A stretch of DNA of 64,000 nt from Melastoma dodecandrum (taxonomy: Eukaryota > Streptophyta > Magnoliopsida > Myrtales > Melastomataceae). The translations under genes and the position numbers were made by a program. Below are positions 46,301-56,986 of this stretch, one piece after another; the first letter of the stretch is position 1, and the number at the start of each line of letters is the position of its first letter. The notes under the pieces are model-generated. The model did not search any database. It was not told where the DNA came from and worked only from the letters and a program-made list of their open reading frames with translations. Where the stretch lies: assembly GCA_029817715.1 (NCBI GenBank), contig JARUPY010000605.1, positions 2,294,001 through 2,358,000 on the forward strand. The letters run 5' to 3'.

Positions 46301-46777
46301 TCGCTGGTATATGGGCAAGATGCTGTCCTACCTATTGAGATTCGATACAAGTCGCTCCGGGTAGCTCATCCTGACTTGCAAGACGAGGCAATGTACCTCG
46401 CTTTAGAAGAATTGGAGAAAAAGCGACTCGACGTAATAGACCGACTTGAGGTACATAAGCAAAGAATTGCTAGATACTATAATAAAAAGGTTGTCCATAA
46501 GCGCTTCAAAGTGGGCGACTTGGTATGGAAGATGATCCTACCCCTTAAATCAAAAGACCAAGTCTTGGGTAAGTGGTCTCCTAATTGGGAAGGTCCATAT
46601 GAAGTGTGCGAGACATACTCATCTAATACGTATCGACTTATGACCAGAGAAGGAGATAGGCATCCATTGAAGGTCAATGGTAAATATCTTAAATCCTACT
46701 GCGCGACTATCTGGGAAGCTCATCATAAAATCCTAAGACAAAGGACTCCATTAATTTGGGAAGCGCTTAATTCCTAA
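43208..46777 (+). CDS. Tat pol: RT, two RNase H domains, integrase (1189 aa)
   Basis: Intact frame. Reverse transcriptase has YIDDIVVKSR near residue 319. The first RNase H-like segment (YLLYVAATESVIGAML) lacks the usual Asp after LYV and is probably the inactive connection domain. The second, archaeal-like RNase H starts WFDGSSAKSGVGIGL (about 604), with EYEAL and GDSQLVINQ. The integrase has an HHCC finger (about 818-860), and a DDE core with ALDIIGEIH, VDNGTVF and QSNGQAEATNK. The dual RNase H is diagnostic of the Tat lineage. The first ATG lies in the overlap with the gag frame, so the real start is probably by frameshift or splicing. Confidence 0.92.
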   Translation: MEAKRTTTQATTREKRLRAKRALRRSWSPIDSYMKGCMDSEEKGHAVADILQRLQKHVRTTRKVGCQIGNVDFEIRPCNNVDTNLGGVQSRESLMMPCDSLVGVNLGEASSPRIVFISSSMNKELFHSIKATLEEFKDCFAWDYTEMPGLDRRLVEHKLPIKTGFKPVQQAPRRMTHEVTQAVFEEVKKLFKAGYIRTSRYTEWISSIVPVIKKNGKIRVCIDFRDLNRATPKDEYPMPIADDLVDKTAGHQIMSFMDGFSGYNQIFLAEDDIHKTAFRCPLGIFEWVVMPFGLKNAGATYQRAMNAIFDALISKTVEVYIDDIVVKSRDEKSHVNDLRNAFIQMRKHQLKLNPLKCAFGVRAGHFLGFLVHQRGIEVDQNKVNAIQRLNPPSNKKQLQAFLGRVNYLRRFIGNVAGRTEVFSTLLKAKGNFVWSDKHQKAFEGLKEYLMKPPVLAPPRIGKPYLLYVAATESVIGAMLAQETEDKTERAVYYLSRQLTATEKRYTIKEKLCLSVFYAVKKLRHYIGSQEVHVIAKSPVIKYFFESPLLTGRISKWSLVLSAYDLRFKPQQSVKGQALADFLVNHDPSTSIDQEEFLEDVWQAWFDGSSAKSGVGIGLHVLSPLGKDVRLAYRLSATHTNNATEYEALITLLKELLALGARKARVMGDSQLVINQMNGDSLCQEKLAPYHQVARRLVERFEVITFLFVGREENTIANDLAQKASGYKAKRGSDCIPEIASHLAPQGDAFTLNIMTSDKDWRRPITDFLSDPTQKASQRIKTQALSYTLIDGVLYRKTKEGVLLRCVDLDEATPIMLETHQGLCGSHQSGTKMSWTIQRHGFYWPSMLKNCIEMARGCQECQKHGPVTRAPASDLVSVIKSWPFRSWALDIIGEIHPHSSKGDAYILVATDYFTKWVEAQVYRKIDHKEVIDFLRSSIIYRFGIPQNIVVDNGTVFNNEKVREFAAEFSFSITNSTPYYPQSNGQAEATNKLIKNNIQKMVGANPRKWHELLQDTLWALRVTKRDSTGEAPFSLVYGQDAVLPIEIRYKSLRVAHPDLQDEAMYLALEELEKKRLDVIDRLEVHKQRIARYYNKKVVHKRFKVGDLVWKMILPLKSKDQVLGKWSPNWEGPYEVCETYSSNTYRLMTREGDRHPLKVNGKYLKSYCATIWEAHHKILRQRTPLIWEALNS

Positions 46778-46909
46778 GAAAATCGCGCTAGGCTTCAGTA
46801 ACGCTGTTTGGAAGAATGAATTTAGCGTAGTGGGCAGGAATTCGTTCGAGACATAAGACACTTGATTTGTTCAGTAAAGAAAAAATAATCGAGTTGCGTT
46901 GTTCTTTGG

Positions 46910-49900
46910 TTACAAGTCTAGACTCCATAACCCGCCAACTTCTCTAAAATCGAGGACAAGGGATTTACGAGCTCGTCGCTTCGCGTTCACCTTGTTTCGC
47001 TGGGCATAAAGGTCGACGACCTTTTCTCTATCCTTCTCAGCGTTGGCCTCCAGCTCCTCGATTTCTTGAGTATTGATCGACGCAAGCTGCCGAGTCAGGT
47101 CATTCTTCAGGTTCGTATAGAACTCTATCTGTCTCTCTGCCTCGGTCAGCTTCTCTTGCACATCGACCAAATGTTGGCGGGCGTCCTGTGCAGCTTTAGA
47201 GGCCTGCCCTCGAGCATCATTGATCGACCGAATCTTCGAGTCGGTCAAGTCGTAGGCGAGCAGGTCGGCGTAGTAATCCTTCCAGCGAGTCCAATACGTC
47301 GACCTGAAGCTCTTGCAGGCCCCCAGTATTTCGTCCGTCACCCGAGGGGATGCCTCGATCTCCTTCAACAGCTTCTGCATCTTCTCAAACTCGTCGACGC
47401 TTAAGGGGTCAATGAGCAGAAGTCGGCAGAATTCGTCAATGTCCTGATGAAGCTTCACCCATGGGTCGACAGTCGAGGTCGCTGCAGCAGGAGCCTGCAG
47501 AATAAGAAATGAAATGTTGCTAAGACACAATGTCCCAAACAGTCAACACCTCCATGCAATCAAATACTTACCTCTGAAGGTAGTAAATCCTCAGAACTTT
47601 CACCTGAAGAAGTGGAGGGAGTAGGAGCCTTCTTGCGACCAGCAGTCGTCTTCACTCTCTTCGGGCGAGCCTGTGAAGTGTCACGGTTAGAATCGTGATA
47701 ACAACGCCATACTTTGTGAGAAAGAAGAACACATACCATTGGTGGTGCAGGAGTGGGGGCTGAAGAAGAAGGGACGCCTTGTTCTTCCTCCTCTCGCATC
47801 GGCTGAGGTAGTGCCCCCTCCCGCGTCGACCGAGTTGAAGGATCGACTGAAACCATAGCGGTCCCTTCTTGTAGCAAGGCTTCAGGAGCCTGCTCTTCCT
47901 AGAGTGGAGTGTAATAAAACTAAAGTTCATGTATGAACTAGGGTAATATATCCTAGCAGGGAGTCGAGCTCACCTCGGCGGTCGAAGCCGTTGCACCCGT
48001 CTCGAACGCAACCAGAGTAGGCTGGTCACCACCTCCGGTTGACGCTTCGCCCTAGGCAATATAGTGCGGGTTAGATACAGAAGCTCAGGATGAATTAGAA
48101 CCAGTAGAGTCATACCTCTGTAGCCGCTCCTCGAGCGACATCGACCGTCGCTAAGGTCGCAGGTACAATAGCAGATGATGAGCTCACTGGGGCCACCGCT
48201 GTTGGTGACCTCGAAGAAGAAGTCGCCGCTACGGTAGTCGGCGACTTGGGAAGAGGAGCCGCCACTGAAGCTGGTACCTTCACCAATCTCCTCCTCTGGG
48301 ATAGAGACATCTCCTCAAGATCTCCTTTCTCGGCCGCCTTGCGCTTTGGAGCAGCCTTAGGTCGAGCCTTAGCAGGGTCACCTGCGGTTGTTTCCCTGGA
48401 GCTCGCCACCTTAGCTTTCCCCTTGCCAGTCGACTTGAGTCTAGAAGGAGCGGGGGCAAGGGGAGCCTTAGGCTTTCCAGAGCCCTGAGGCATCATTGAT
48501 CATGAAAAGGAGAAAGCTCACGATTAATACTAAGAACCCAATACTCTTAAAGTAAAGCTAAGCCTTTACCTCTCGCTTTGATATGTGCGTCGCCCATGTA
48601 AAAGTCAGGTTCCTTGGAGACCTCCAAGAAATGCATCAAAGCCCGCAGCTCTTCATAAGTAGTCGACCACAGCACAGTGAAGAATTGCGTGGCGAAACAG
48701 GCAGAAGTACCAGATGGGAATTCTATCTGGGAGAGCTGCGCCTTGCTGTTGAGCAAGTCGAGGGTCTTCGGGGAGATCGGCTTGCACGAAATCCTCTTCA
48801 TCCTATCCCCGCACAAGCCACCGGTAGGGTCAGCAAGTGGAACCGCTACGCCCTGGATGAACCCAAACTGCCTTGCACACAGCTGAGGGTTATAGGCTTC
48901 AAAGGTCAGGTAGCCGTCGAAGATGACTGGTAGGTCCCTGCGGGTCAATACCCCATTCCAGAAGCCACGAGCAGCTTGGAGCTTAATTTCCTGAGCAAAT
49001 GTCTTGCCACCTGGAAAGGGTGCCCAGTTGCGTCGATCTGCCCTGCCGAAGTCGACGATGTGCTTCATGTGGCCAGTGACCGATGTCATAAGCCATTGAT
49101 CCTTCCGCTGGCAGCACTGCTCCAAGATGGTCTCCCCATAATAGGCCGACTCGAGGGGCGAAGCAGGGCCCTTGAACCCAGTCAATCCTGGCATCCACAT
49201 AGCTGACCAAAGGTGAACTAACCAAAGCAATCCTCCTGCTGGATGTTTTGGAAACGGCTTGATCTGAGTCGTCGCTCTGTCCAGATCATGGTAAAGAAGA
49301 CCCAAAATGAAGGAGGCCCAAGAGATTTCTTCATTGGTCCCCTCAGAAAGTTGGCCACTGGATAAGAAGTGTGGCTGACCTTCTTCCCTGGGAAGCAATA
49401 GACAAACTTGCTTAACCAAGTGCTGAGGAACTCGACCTCTTCCCGGGCGCCAAAGCACTCGGTCGACAACTTCTCATCTGGCTCTTTGCCTGCTGAGGCC
49501 ATTTTCAAATGCCTGCTTACCACCTCCATGTACTGAAGGGCGCCCTTCGGATTAATATCGCCTGCCAGGGAGTATTGGCGAACAGGGAGGCTATTGACTT
49601 TGCACCTGGCCAAAATCTTCACATCTGCCAAGGTAATAGACATGGGACCCTCCGGGAAATAGAAGCAATTGACTGAGGAGTTCCAGAAAGGCAGCATAGC
49701 CGAGCAGACTCTAGGATCACAGTTCTTGTCTGCCACGGACATCCTAAAGAACCTCAGAATTTTCTGACTCCTAAACCTCTCTGTGAAGTGCTCCTCCCAC
49801 ATCTCGAGCCATTCCACCATCTCAGATTTAGACGAAGAAGGAAAACACAGGAAGGATCCCTGACCTTCCCAGTTGAGGGGATCGACGAAGTTGGGATGGC

Positions 49901-50075
49901 AGATCGGGATGGGCTTCTCGGTGACGAGATAGTTGAGCGGCACTGTCCCCGGGAAGAGACGCTCTGGCAGGATGGGTCCGAGGGTGACGCCCGATCCCTG
50001 ATCCTCTGTGACCGGAATGGGTCCGGTTGGCCCCGCACGCTGATTATGGACCTCGAAAGCCTGGAAAGTCGACAT
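46910..50075 (-). CDS. Antisense spliced gene with plant mobile domain inside the Tat element
   Basis: Six exons on the minus strand with GT-AG borders: 48570-50075, 48116-48484, 47974-48051, 47737-47898, 47572-47670, 46910-47494. Exons 2-6 are all multiples of three and phase 0. Exon 1 (ATG 50075, MSTFQAFEVHNQ) resembles the plant mobile domain (aminotransferase-like) found antisense in Ogre/Retand/Grande-type elements. The middle exons encode Ala/Pro/Ser- and Lys-rich sequence (KAAPKRKAAEKG, nuclear-signal-like). The last exon encodes a coiled coil (EEIEASPR.., NDLTRQLASINTQEIEELEA). Lesion: a one-base frame change at about 49338-49342 in a G run, and exon 1 does not join exon 2 in phase as read, so this copy may be broken or mis-sequenced. 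Function unknown. Confidence 0.75.
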
Positions 50076-50210
50076 CTTTTTAAGGATCGGAAGAGTGTTA
50101 AGGAGGAAGACGAAGAGTTTTCCGGGAAGCGAGGGTTTTCTAGTTTCTTGGAGAAGATGAAGAAGTGTTGAGCAAGGAAGAAAAGTGCGGGAAAAGGACG
50201 ATGACTCTCC

Positions 50211-50220
50211 TTTATATAGG
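50211..50220 (-). promoter_or_regulatory. Candidate TATA box of the antisense gene
   Basis: Minus-strand CTATATAAAG about 140 bases upstream of the antisense ATG at 50075, between that gene and the polypurine tract, outside the LTR. Confidence 0.6.
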
Positions 50221-50258
50221 GTATGATTTTTGCTGAGTCGGCGTAGCCAACCCAGCAT

Positions 50259-50272
50259 AAAAGGGGGGCTTA
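50259..50272 (+). other. Polypurine tract of the Tat element
   Basis: AAAAGGGGGGCTTA directly before the 3' LTR; primes plus-strand DNA synthesis. Confidence 0.75.
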
Positions 50273-51255
50273 TGTTGACATGGCAATTAATTTTGGGCCT
50301 GGGTTTAGAACAGAAACCCAGTAATCCCTCAAGTCATACTCCGAGTTAGCCCAAGATACAGTTGTCTAGGCCTACTCATGACGAAGTCGACTAGGTCGCC
50401 TCAGGACGAAGTCGACTAGGTCGACTCATGACGAAGTCGACTAGGTCGACTTATGAACGGGGTCGACTAGGTCGACTCACAATGAAGGAGTATGGTGATC
50501 AAAGACAACAAAGATGACTCAACAGTAGCTAGGCCTACTAGTAGGGCCAAGTCAACGGAATTCTGGATAAGTCGACCAAGTCGGTCGTAGTCTGTACAGT
50601 CAAGTCGACAGGGTTGGAATAAATTTATCACATTTGTTAAGGATCGTAACTGATCCTATTATCCAGGAACGTGATCCCAAAGATCAAGGAGGTCGTTCAA
50701 ACACTCCCACGATGTTAGGGATCACGATCTGCAACACGATCTATCTGTTACGTGTTAAACACGTACAAATCCTCTATAAATAGCAAAGGAATATTTCAAG
50801 ACAAAGGGTACGACCACACACAGCCAAAACACTGAAGTTTGTTCGTCAACTTTAGGAAATTAGATACCTCGACCCGGTTTGTAGGTCAACCTCCCTCCGC
50901 CAGCAGAGTGAGCTCGCAGGGCCTTTGCCGTCAACCCCCTCCAGCGACACCACCGACGGAGTGAGCTCGTAGGGCCTTCGTCACAGCCTCCCGCCAGCGA
51001 CCACCACCGACGGAGCGAGCTTCTAAGGCCTTTGTCACAAGTTCTTCATCGTCACGGATTTCCACATCGTCATCAATACTTGCGCTCTTTTTCCATTTTT
51101 TAATGGCGGTAAGCCCTGTTCCCTTTATTCATTAAGATTGTAAGACTTGCATTTGATTTCAATAAAATTGTGCATCTTCTTACTGGCGACCACAATATAA
51201 CTACCGTGAGTCCATTGCCAAATATTTCCAACGTGATCCGTTTCGTGCGTGAACA
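50273..51255 (+). repeat. 3' LTR of the Tat element
   Basis: 983 bp, almost identical to the 5' LTR but with one extra 25-base GTCGACTAGGTCG-containing unit near 50380-50430. Confidence 0.95.
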
Positions 51256-51260
51256 GTCCC
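51256..51260. other. Target site duplication, right of Tat element
   Basis: GTCCC, matching 38374-38378. Confidence 0.9.
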
Positions 51261-51979
51261 TTAGACAAAACACGAGATGAGGGATCCAAAACTAGGAGCG
51301 AGGACTAAGAACAGCGACCATTGGTCTGTACTTTACATCAGGGACACTCCACGGCGCCTTTCCCTCTACAAGCCTTGCAACCCTCAACCATATGCGAGAA
51401 CACAGTCAATTCCAAGAGAACGAAAACAATAATCAAAATAAGACACGAAGGGGTCTCCTCAGAACGTACAGAGCCGGTGGAAAACCTGCCAGATTTCGCG
51501 GCAGAGACCGTTACCCTCGAACTTCCTCGGGGCCGTCCAACTCGGACAGTCAAGCCAATTCTGGCATTTCCATGAGAGGATGGATGGATTGGGACACAAC
51601 TGATGTTGAGCTGTTGGAATCATGGCCATGGTGGAGGACGTCCTCGCCTTCTTAACACACTCCTAAATCTTTGTCCGGGAAACAAAGCTGATAATGTGAT
51701 TGCGACACTAAAATTGTAGTCATAATATAAAAGTATTAAACAAATCAAGTCTTCGCAGCTTGTGACCGACCGTTCGATGCGATTCCCGATCCCACCGTTG
51801 GAAGCTGACCCTTTTCTTCCCACGCTCAGATTACACGGAATACCAAAAAATTAAATGGGCGTGGAAAAGAAAGGAACGAAGGTCTTTCACTTTAAGTAGT
51901 GGTCCGGCGACGACTTTGCTTTTTAAAAAATATATAAAATTTTTTTTAAAAAAATCGTGACTTTTCTTTTTAAAAACAA
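51261..51979. other. Spacer right of the Tat element
   Basis: Continuation of the sequence left of 38374 before the insertion. Short plus-strand frames (51321-51575, 51392-51655) have no recognised domain. AT-rich near 51920-51980. Confidence 0.4.
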
Positions 51980-52397
51980 ATGACTACTTCTGAGGCCCGA
52001 GATCCTGCCTCGACGTCGACCAACAACAATCACGATGCCCCCTCGTCGGCAAAGATTCTCAATAACCCGGACTTCCAACCCCAACTCCTCCCTCCTACTC
52101 CCTCGAGAAATTCCGACTCTACGAGACCCGTGCGGTGTGGTTCTAGGGTTTCTTTCTATTGAGGATGTTGCCGGAAAACTCAAACGCACAGCTGAATCTC
52201 TCCATTAATCGCATTCCACAGTTCCACTGTGCAGCAGCCATCCACACGTCAGAGGAAGCTGATCGCCCCACACTTATCGCTACTCACTGACAAACACCTC
52301 TCATATCCCTTTCATCTCTGTATTGTTTCGAGTCTTCCAATTGCGTCCTCTTTCAATCAAGCGCTTGAGATCTTGGAGAAGGCTCACCCCAATGCTG

Positions 52398-52402
52398 ATG
52401 CA
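52398..52402. other. Target site duplication, left of copia element
   Basis: ATGCA before the LTR, repeated at 56982-56986. Confidence 0.85.
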
Positions 52403-52495
52403 TGTTAGAATTAATCCAACTTCTCTTCTGTGTACTGTTCATGATTCGACTGGCCGGTGATCAATTCTTACCGAAGATCAAGTTCGGTTCCAACA
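52403..52495 (+). repeat. Truncated 5' LTR of the copia element
   Basis: Shares its first 15 bases (TGTTAGAATTAATCC) and last about 78 bases with the 3' LTR; the middle 167 bases or so are missing. Confidence 0.85.
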
Positions 52496-52496
52496 C

Positions 52497-52508
52497 TGGC
52501 ATCAGAGC
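52497..52508 (+). other. Primer binding site of the copia element
   Basis: TGGCATCAGAGC, close to the initiator tRNA-Met site TGGTATCAGAGC usual in plant copia elements, one base inside the LTR end. Confidence 0.7.
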
Positions 52509-52533
52509 CAGTAAGGTGGACTGTTAACCGATC

Positions 52534-55500
52534 ATGTCTGGCGACAACTCCCTCATAGCCCAAAATGGCAGTAGTACATCACGTGTTGTGAAGGAGACAA
52601 GTGGCTTAATCGTGTACCCATCAGTGACGCGCACGAACTACAAGAAATGAGCTCTTGTGATGCAAGTTAATCTGAAGGTACAGGGACTCTGGGATGCTAT
52701 CGAGACCAAGGAGGTCAATCGGCGTGATGACAGACTTGCTTTGGCTGCGATCCTTCGCGTCGTGCCGGCCGAGATGCTCTCGATCCTCGCCGAGAAGGAG
52801 AGCGCCAAGGATGCGTGGGAGGCGGTGAGACGATGCGGACGGGTGTCGCTCGGGTCCAGGAGGCGAATGCCTAGAAATTATTGAAAGAGTTTGAGATTGC
52901 CTTCAAGGATGGTGAGGGCGTCGACGATTTCACTATGCGAACTTCCAGCCTCGCCAGTAACATCCGTGCGCTCGGCGAATCGATGGAGGAGTTCCGCGTT
53001 GTGCCAGCCCGGTACTCTTGATCGCTCTTTCGATTGAAACCTTGCTCGATCTTAGCACGATGACAATCGAGAAGTTGGTCGGGCGGTTGCGTGCTGCAGA
53101 GGATCGTTTTGACAACGGCGGCAACGTCCACGACAAAGCTGGGGATGCTGCTCGCTGAGGAGAAGTGGCTTGCCAAGTGGAAGCATTGACTGCAAGGTGA
53201 TTCTTCATCAAACGGTGAGAAGGACAGCAGTCAGGCTCACGGGAAGAACAAGGGCGGCTCTCAGAACGATAGTCGTAGCACCACCGGAAAGACCTCTGAA
53301 GGAACTCCACGACGAAAGGGGAAGTTCCGCAACTGCGGCGTTTATGGCCATTAGGCCAAGGAGTGTCGGAAGCCGCGGCGTGAAAGGCGCGAGGAAGCTC
53401 ATCTCGCCATAGCCGACATTGAGCAGCCCGCGTTGCTCCTTGCCCGCACTTGCAACGTTGTGCACACCACGACTCAGAACGTGTTTCTCAATGAGGAGCG
53501 CATGTTCCCGGTGGAGTGCGACGACCACACATGGTATAACGACACTGGAGCTACAAACCACATGACTGGGTGCAGAGCAGCTCTCGCAACCCTCGACGAA
53601 ACTGTCCGTGGATCAGTGCGTTTCGGTGACGGCTCAACTATGGATATATGTGGGCTTGGTACCGTGATGATGGCCTGCAAGATCAATGAGCAAAAGATCT
53701 TTACCGATATATATTACATTCCACGTTTGAGGACTAACATCATAAGTCTTGGACAGTTGGAAGAAGGAGGATGCAAGATTGTCATCGACGACGGCGTGCT
53801 GCGTGTGTATGACCGTGAGCGCGCATTGCTGGCCCGTGTGGCGCACGCCAAGAACATGTTGTATACATTAAAGCTAAACTTGAGTGCGCCAGTGTGTCTT
53901 CTGTCCAAGATCAGCAACGTGGCGTGGTTGTGGCATGCTCGATTTGGGCACCTCAACTTTCGGTCGCTCCATTATATCGGGATCAAGCAGATGGTGGAGG
54001 GCATGCCTGTGATTGAGCATGGGGAGCAGTTTTGTGATGGCTGCGCTCTTGAAAAGCAACACCGCACTCCCTTCCCACACACCACGTCATACATAGCGGA
54101 GCGGGGTCTCGAACTGTTCCACGGCAATTTGTGCGGTCAGATCTTGCCACCGACACCAGGAGGATGGAGGTACTTCCTGTTGATTGTCGATGATCACAGT
54201 CGATTCATGTAGCCGGAGCTGCTGGAGTCCAAAGACGAGGTGATCCAAGTATTTTAAAAGGATCAAGGTGGGCGCGAAGAATGAGCTGGATGGCCGGCTC
54301 AAGGCATTTCGTTCAGATCGCGGTGGCGAATTCAATTCTGTCCAATTTCGCGACTATTGCGACGAGAACGACATCAAACACTTCACAACCGTGCCTTACT
54401 CGCCTCAATAAAATGGTGTTGTTGAGAGGCAAAACCAAACTGTGGTGGAGATGGCGCGTTGCCTACTTAAGTCCATGCAAGTATCGGTAGAATTTTGAGG
54501 CTATGCGGTGAAGACCGCCGTGTACATCCTTAATAGGTCGTCGACGAGGATCCTTAACGGTAAAACTCCATATGAGGCTTGGTACAACCGGATGCCCGGT
54601 GTCCGGCATCTGCGCACATTCGGATGCGTGGCGTATGTGAAAAGGGCCGGTCCAGGCATGATGAAGCTGGCGGACAGATCGGTTTCGGGCGTATTCCTCG
54701 GTTACGAACCCGGAACGAAGGCATACAAGGTGTACGATCCTGTGGGGAAGAAGCTAATGATCACTCGGGACGTCGTTTTCGATGAGCGGAAAACCGTGGA
54801 ACTGGATAGAAGGCGGCGATGGTGAACACGAGAGCACGGCGAGGACTTTCACCGTGGAGTACATGACCACTATTGGTCATCCGACGATAGACAATGGTAC
54901 TAACAGTCACCCGACCACGGATTTCGAAAATTCGCAGATGCCCGCAACGCCGATTTCAATGGTTGCCCCACACCTGACATTACCAATTGCTGCTGTGGAG
55001 AGTCCAGTGCAAGATCTAGTTGCTACACCATTGAATTCTACCGGCATACAGTGGGCAACTCCACCAACTGTGGGCGCTATCGATTCAGATGGTGTGGGAC
55101 TCAGGTTCCACACGATCTCGAACATCATCGACACCACAGATGAGGTCCACGACTTCGAGTACAACGGGCTTTGTCTAATAGCTGCTGAGGAGCCGAACAA
55201 TATCGAGCAAGCATTATCTGAAGATTGTTGGCGCTAGGCTATGGAGGTGGAGATGGAGGCGATTCGGAAGAACAACACATGGGAACCTGCAACATTGCCG
55301 TCGGGACATCGAGCCATGGGGCTAAAAAGGATTTTTTAAGTCAAGAAGGACCCGACGAGAAATATTGTCAAGCACAAATCTCGTTTGGTTGCGAAGGGAT
55401 ATGCTCAGCGCCAAGGGGTGGATTTCGACGAGGTGTTTGCTCCAGTGGCGCGCATGGAAACCGTGCGACTGTTGGTTGCGCTCGCCGCACACGGCGGGTG

Positions 55501-56712
55501 GGAGGTTCATCACATGGACGTGAAATCTGCATTCTTGAATGGTGATCTCGTTGAGGATGTCTACACGCATCAGCCTCCAGGTTTCATCGTCGGCAATGGT
55601 GATAAGCAAGTGCTCATGCTTCGCAAGGCACTCTATGGGCTGAGGCAGGTGCCACGGGCGTGGAATGCAAGGCTGGATAAGGAGTTGATTGCGCTCGGAT
55701 TCAAACGGAGCAAGTTGAAACACACGGTTTCCAAAAGAGGGGATAAACACTCTTTCTTGCTGGTGGGCGTGTACGTCGACGATTTGATTATCTACGGGCC
55801 GGAGATCTGTGGCATTGTTGATTTCAAGCAGGAGATGATGCAACGTTTCAACATGAGTGACCTCGGGCTTCTAAGTTACTATTTGGGCATCGAGGTGAAA
55901 CAAAGAAAAGGTGAGATCACACTATGTGAGAGTTCTTACGCGGCTAAGATCCTTGAGTCGGCGGGGATGAGTGATTGCAATCCTTGTCAAAGCCCCATGG
56001 AGAACTGGCTAAAATTGAACAAGAAGGAACTGGCTAAAATAGGAGCGTCGTCGGTAGTTTACGGTACATTGTTAACACCAGGCCTGATCTCGCTTATTCT
56101 GTGGGCATCGTTAGCAGATACAAGGAAGCGCCCGGAGCACAACATTGGGCAGCGGTGAAACACATACTATGGTACCTGAGTGGGACAATTGGATATGGAT
56201 GCAGCTACAAGAAGGCAACTTATCTACAACCTACGCTTGTTGGTTTCAGTGATCGCGATTTCGCCGGAGATGTTGATGATCGAAGGAGTACGACGGGCGT
56301 CGCATTCTTTCTCGGGTGGAATCTTATCTCTTGGATGTTACAGAAGCAAAAGGTTGTGGCACTCTCATCCTGTGAGGTGGAGTACATTGCGGCGGCGGCG
56401 GCGGCATGTCAAGGAGTGTGACTGAGTCGTTTATTAGGTGAAATGATAGCGCAAGCTCCGATTCAGGTGAATATGTTGGTGGACAACAAGTCTGCGAAAG
56501 CGTTAAGCAAGAACCCGGTGCACCATGATAGAAGTAAGTATATCGATACAAAATTTCATTTCATTCGGGAGTGCATCGATGATGGAAAGGTGAAGGTCGA
56601 ACACATCGGCACTGACGGACAACTGGCCGACATTCTCACAAAGGCACTCGGGCGCATGAAGGTCGTCGAGATGAGACAGAAACTTGGAATAGTTCAGATA
56701 CAACGGGATTAG
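52534..56712 (+). pseudogene. Copia gag-pol, interrupted by stops and frameshifts
   Basis: Gag: VQGLWDAIE with a stop at 52648 where Trp is expected. Protease: DTGATNHMTG (about 53541). GAG-preintegrase: LWHARFGHLNFRSL and CDGCALEKQHR. Integrase core with a stop at 54211, another after YSPQ near 54409 and NGVVERQNQTVVEMARC. RT: DEVFAPVARMETVRLL, MDVKSAFLNGDL, YVDDLIIYG (55771-55797). RNase H: GFSDRDFAGDVDDRRSTTG, a stop near 56419, then HHDRSKYIDTKFHFIRE. Not translatable as one protein. Confidence 0.88.
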
Positions 56713-56721
56713 GGGGTGATT
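56708..56721 (+). other. Polypurine tract of the copia element
   Basis: ATTAGGGGGTGATT just before the 3' LTR. Confidence 0.55.
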
Positions 56722-56981
56722 TGTTAGAATTAATCCGTTGTAACAGCTGAGAATTATTGCTTAAGAGATGAATGGCCGAGGGGGTTAATGCTTGGTGAGT
56801 AAATGGCTGAAAATTAATAGGGGAATTCCAATAGTTAATCGATTTTATTTTCCTTTCTGTATAAATTTGTATTGTGAATGAAGGTTAATTAGTTTGTTCA
56901 AAAATCTTCTCTTTTGTGTGTTGTTCGTGATCCGACTGGCCGGTGATCAATTCTTACCGAAGATCAAGTTCGGTTCCAACA
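56722..56981 (+). repeat. 3' LTR of the copia element
   Basis: 260 bp from TGTTAGAATT to TTCCAACA, followed by the ATGCA duplication. Confidence 0.9.
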
Positions 56982-56986
56982 ATGCA
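56982..56986. other. Target site duplication, right of copia element
   Basis: ATGCA, matching 52398-52402. Confidence 0.85.

Larger units (their letters stand above)
38379..51255 (+). mobile_element. Complete Tat-lineage Ty3/gypsy element with antisense gene
   Basis: 12.9 kb between two LTRs, with GTCCC target duplications on both sides. Order: LTR, primer binding site, gag-protease frame, RT-RNase H-second RNase H-integrase frame, antisense spliced gene (minus, 46910-50075), polypurine tract, LTR. The second RNase H (archaeal-like type) and antisense plant-mobile-domain gene mark the Tat/Ogre/Retand lineage. The LTRs differ at about five bases plus one 25-base unit over about 950 bp, so the insertion is recent. 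Confidence 0.93.
52403..56981 (+). mobile_element. Degenerate Ty1/copia element
   Basis: 4.6 kb from TGTTAGAATTAATCC to TTCGGTTCCAACA with ATGCA duplications on both sides. Domain order gag, protease, integrase, RT, RNase H marks Ty1/copia. It lies inside the SAC phosphatase pseudogene, on the same strand. The 5' LTR is only 93 bp against 260 bp for the 3' LTR because of an internal deletion. Confidence 0.9.

Noticed and set aside
50076..50258. Upstream Met for the antisense gene
   Set aside because: It lies upstream of the TATA box at 50211-50220, so it would not be in the transcript.
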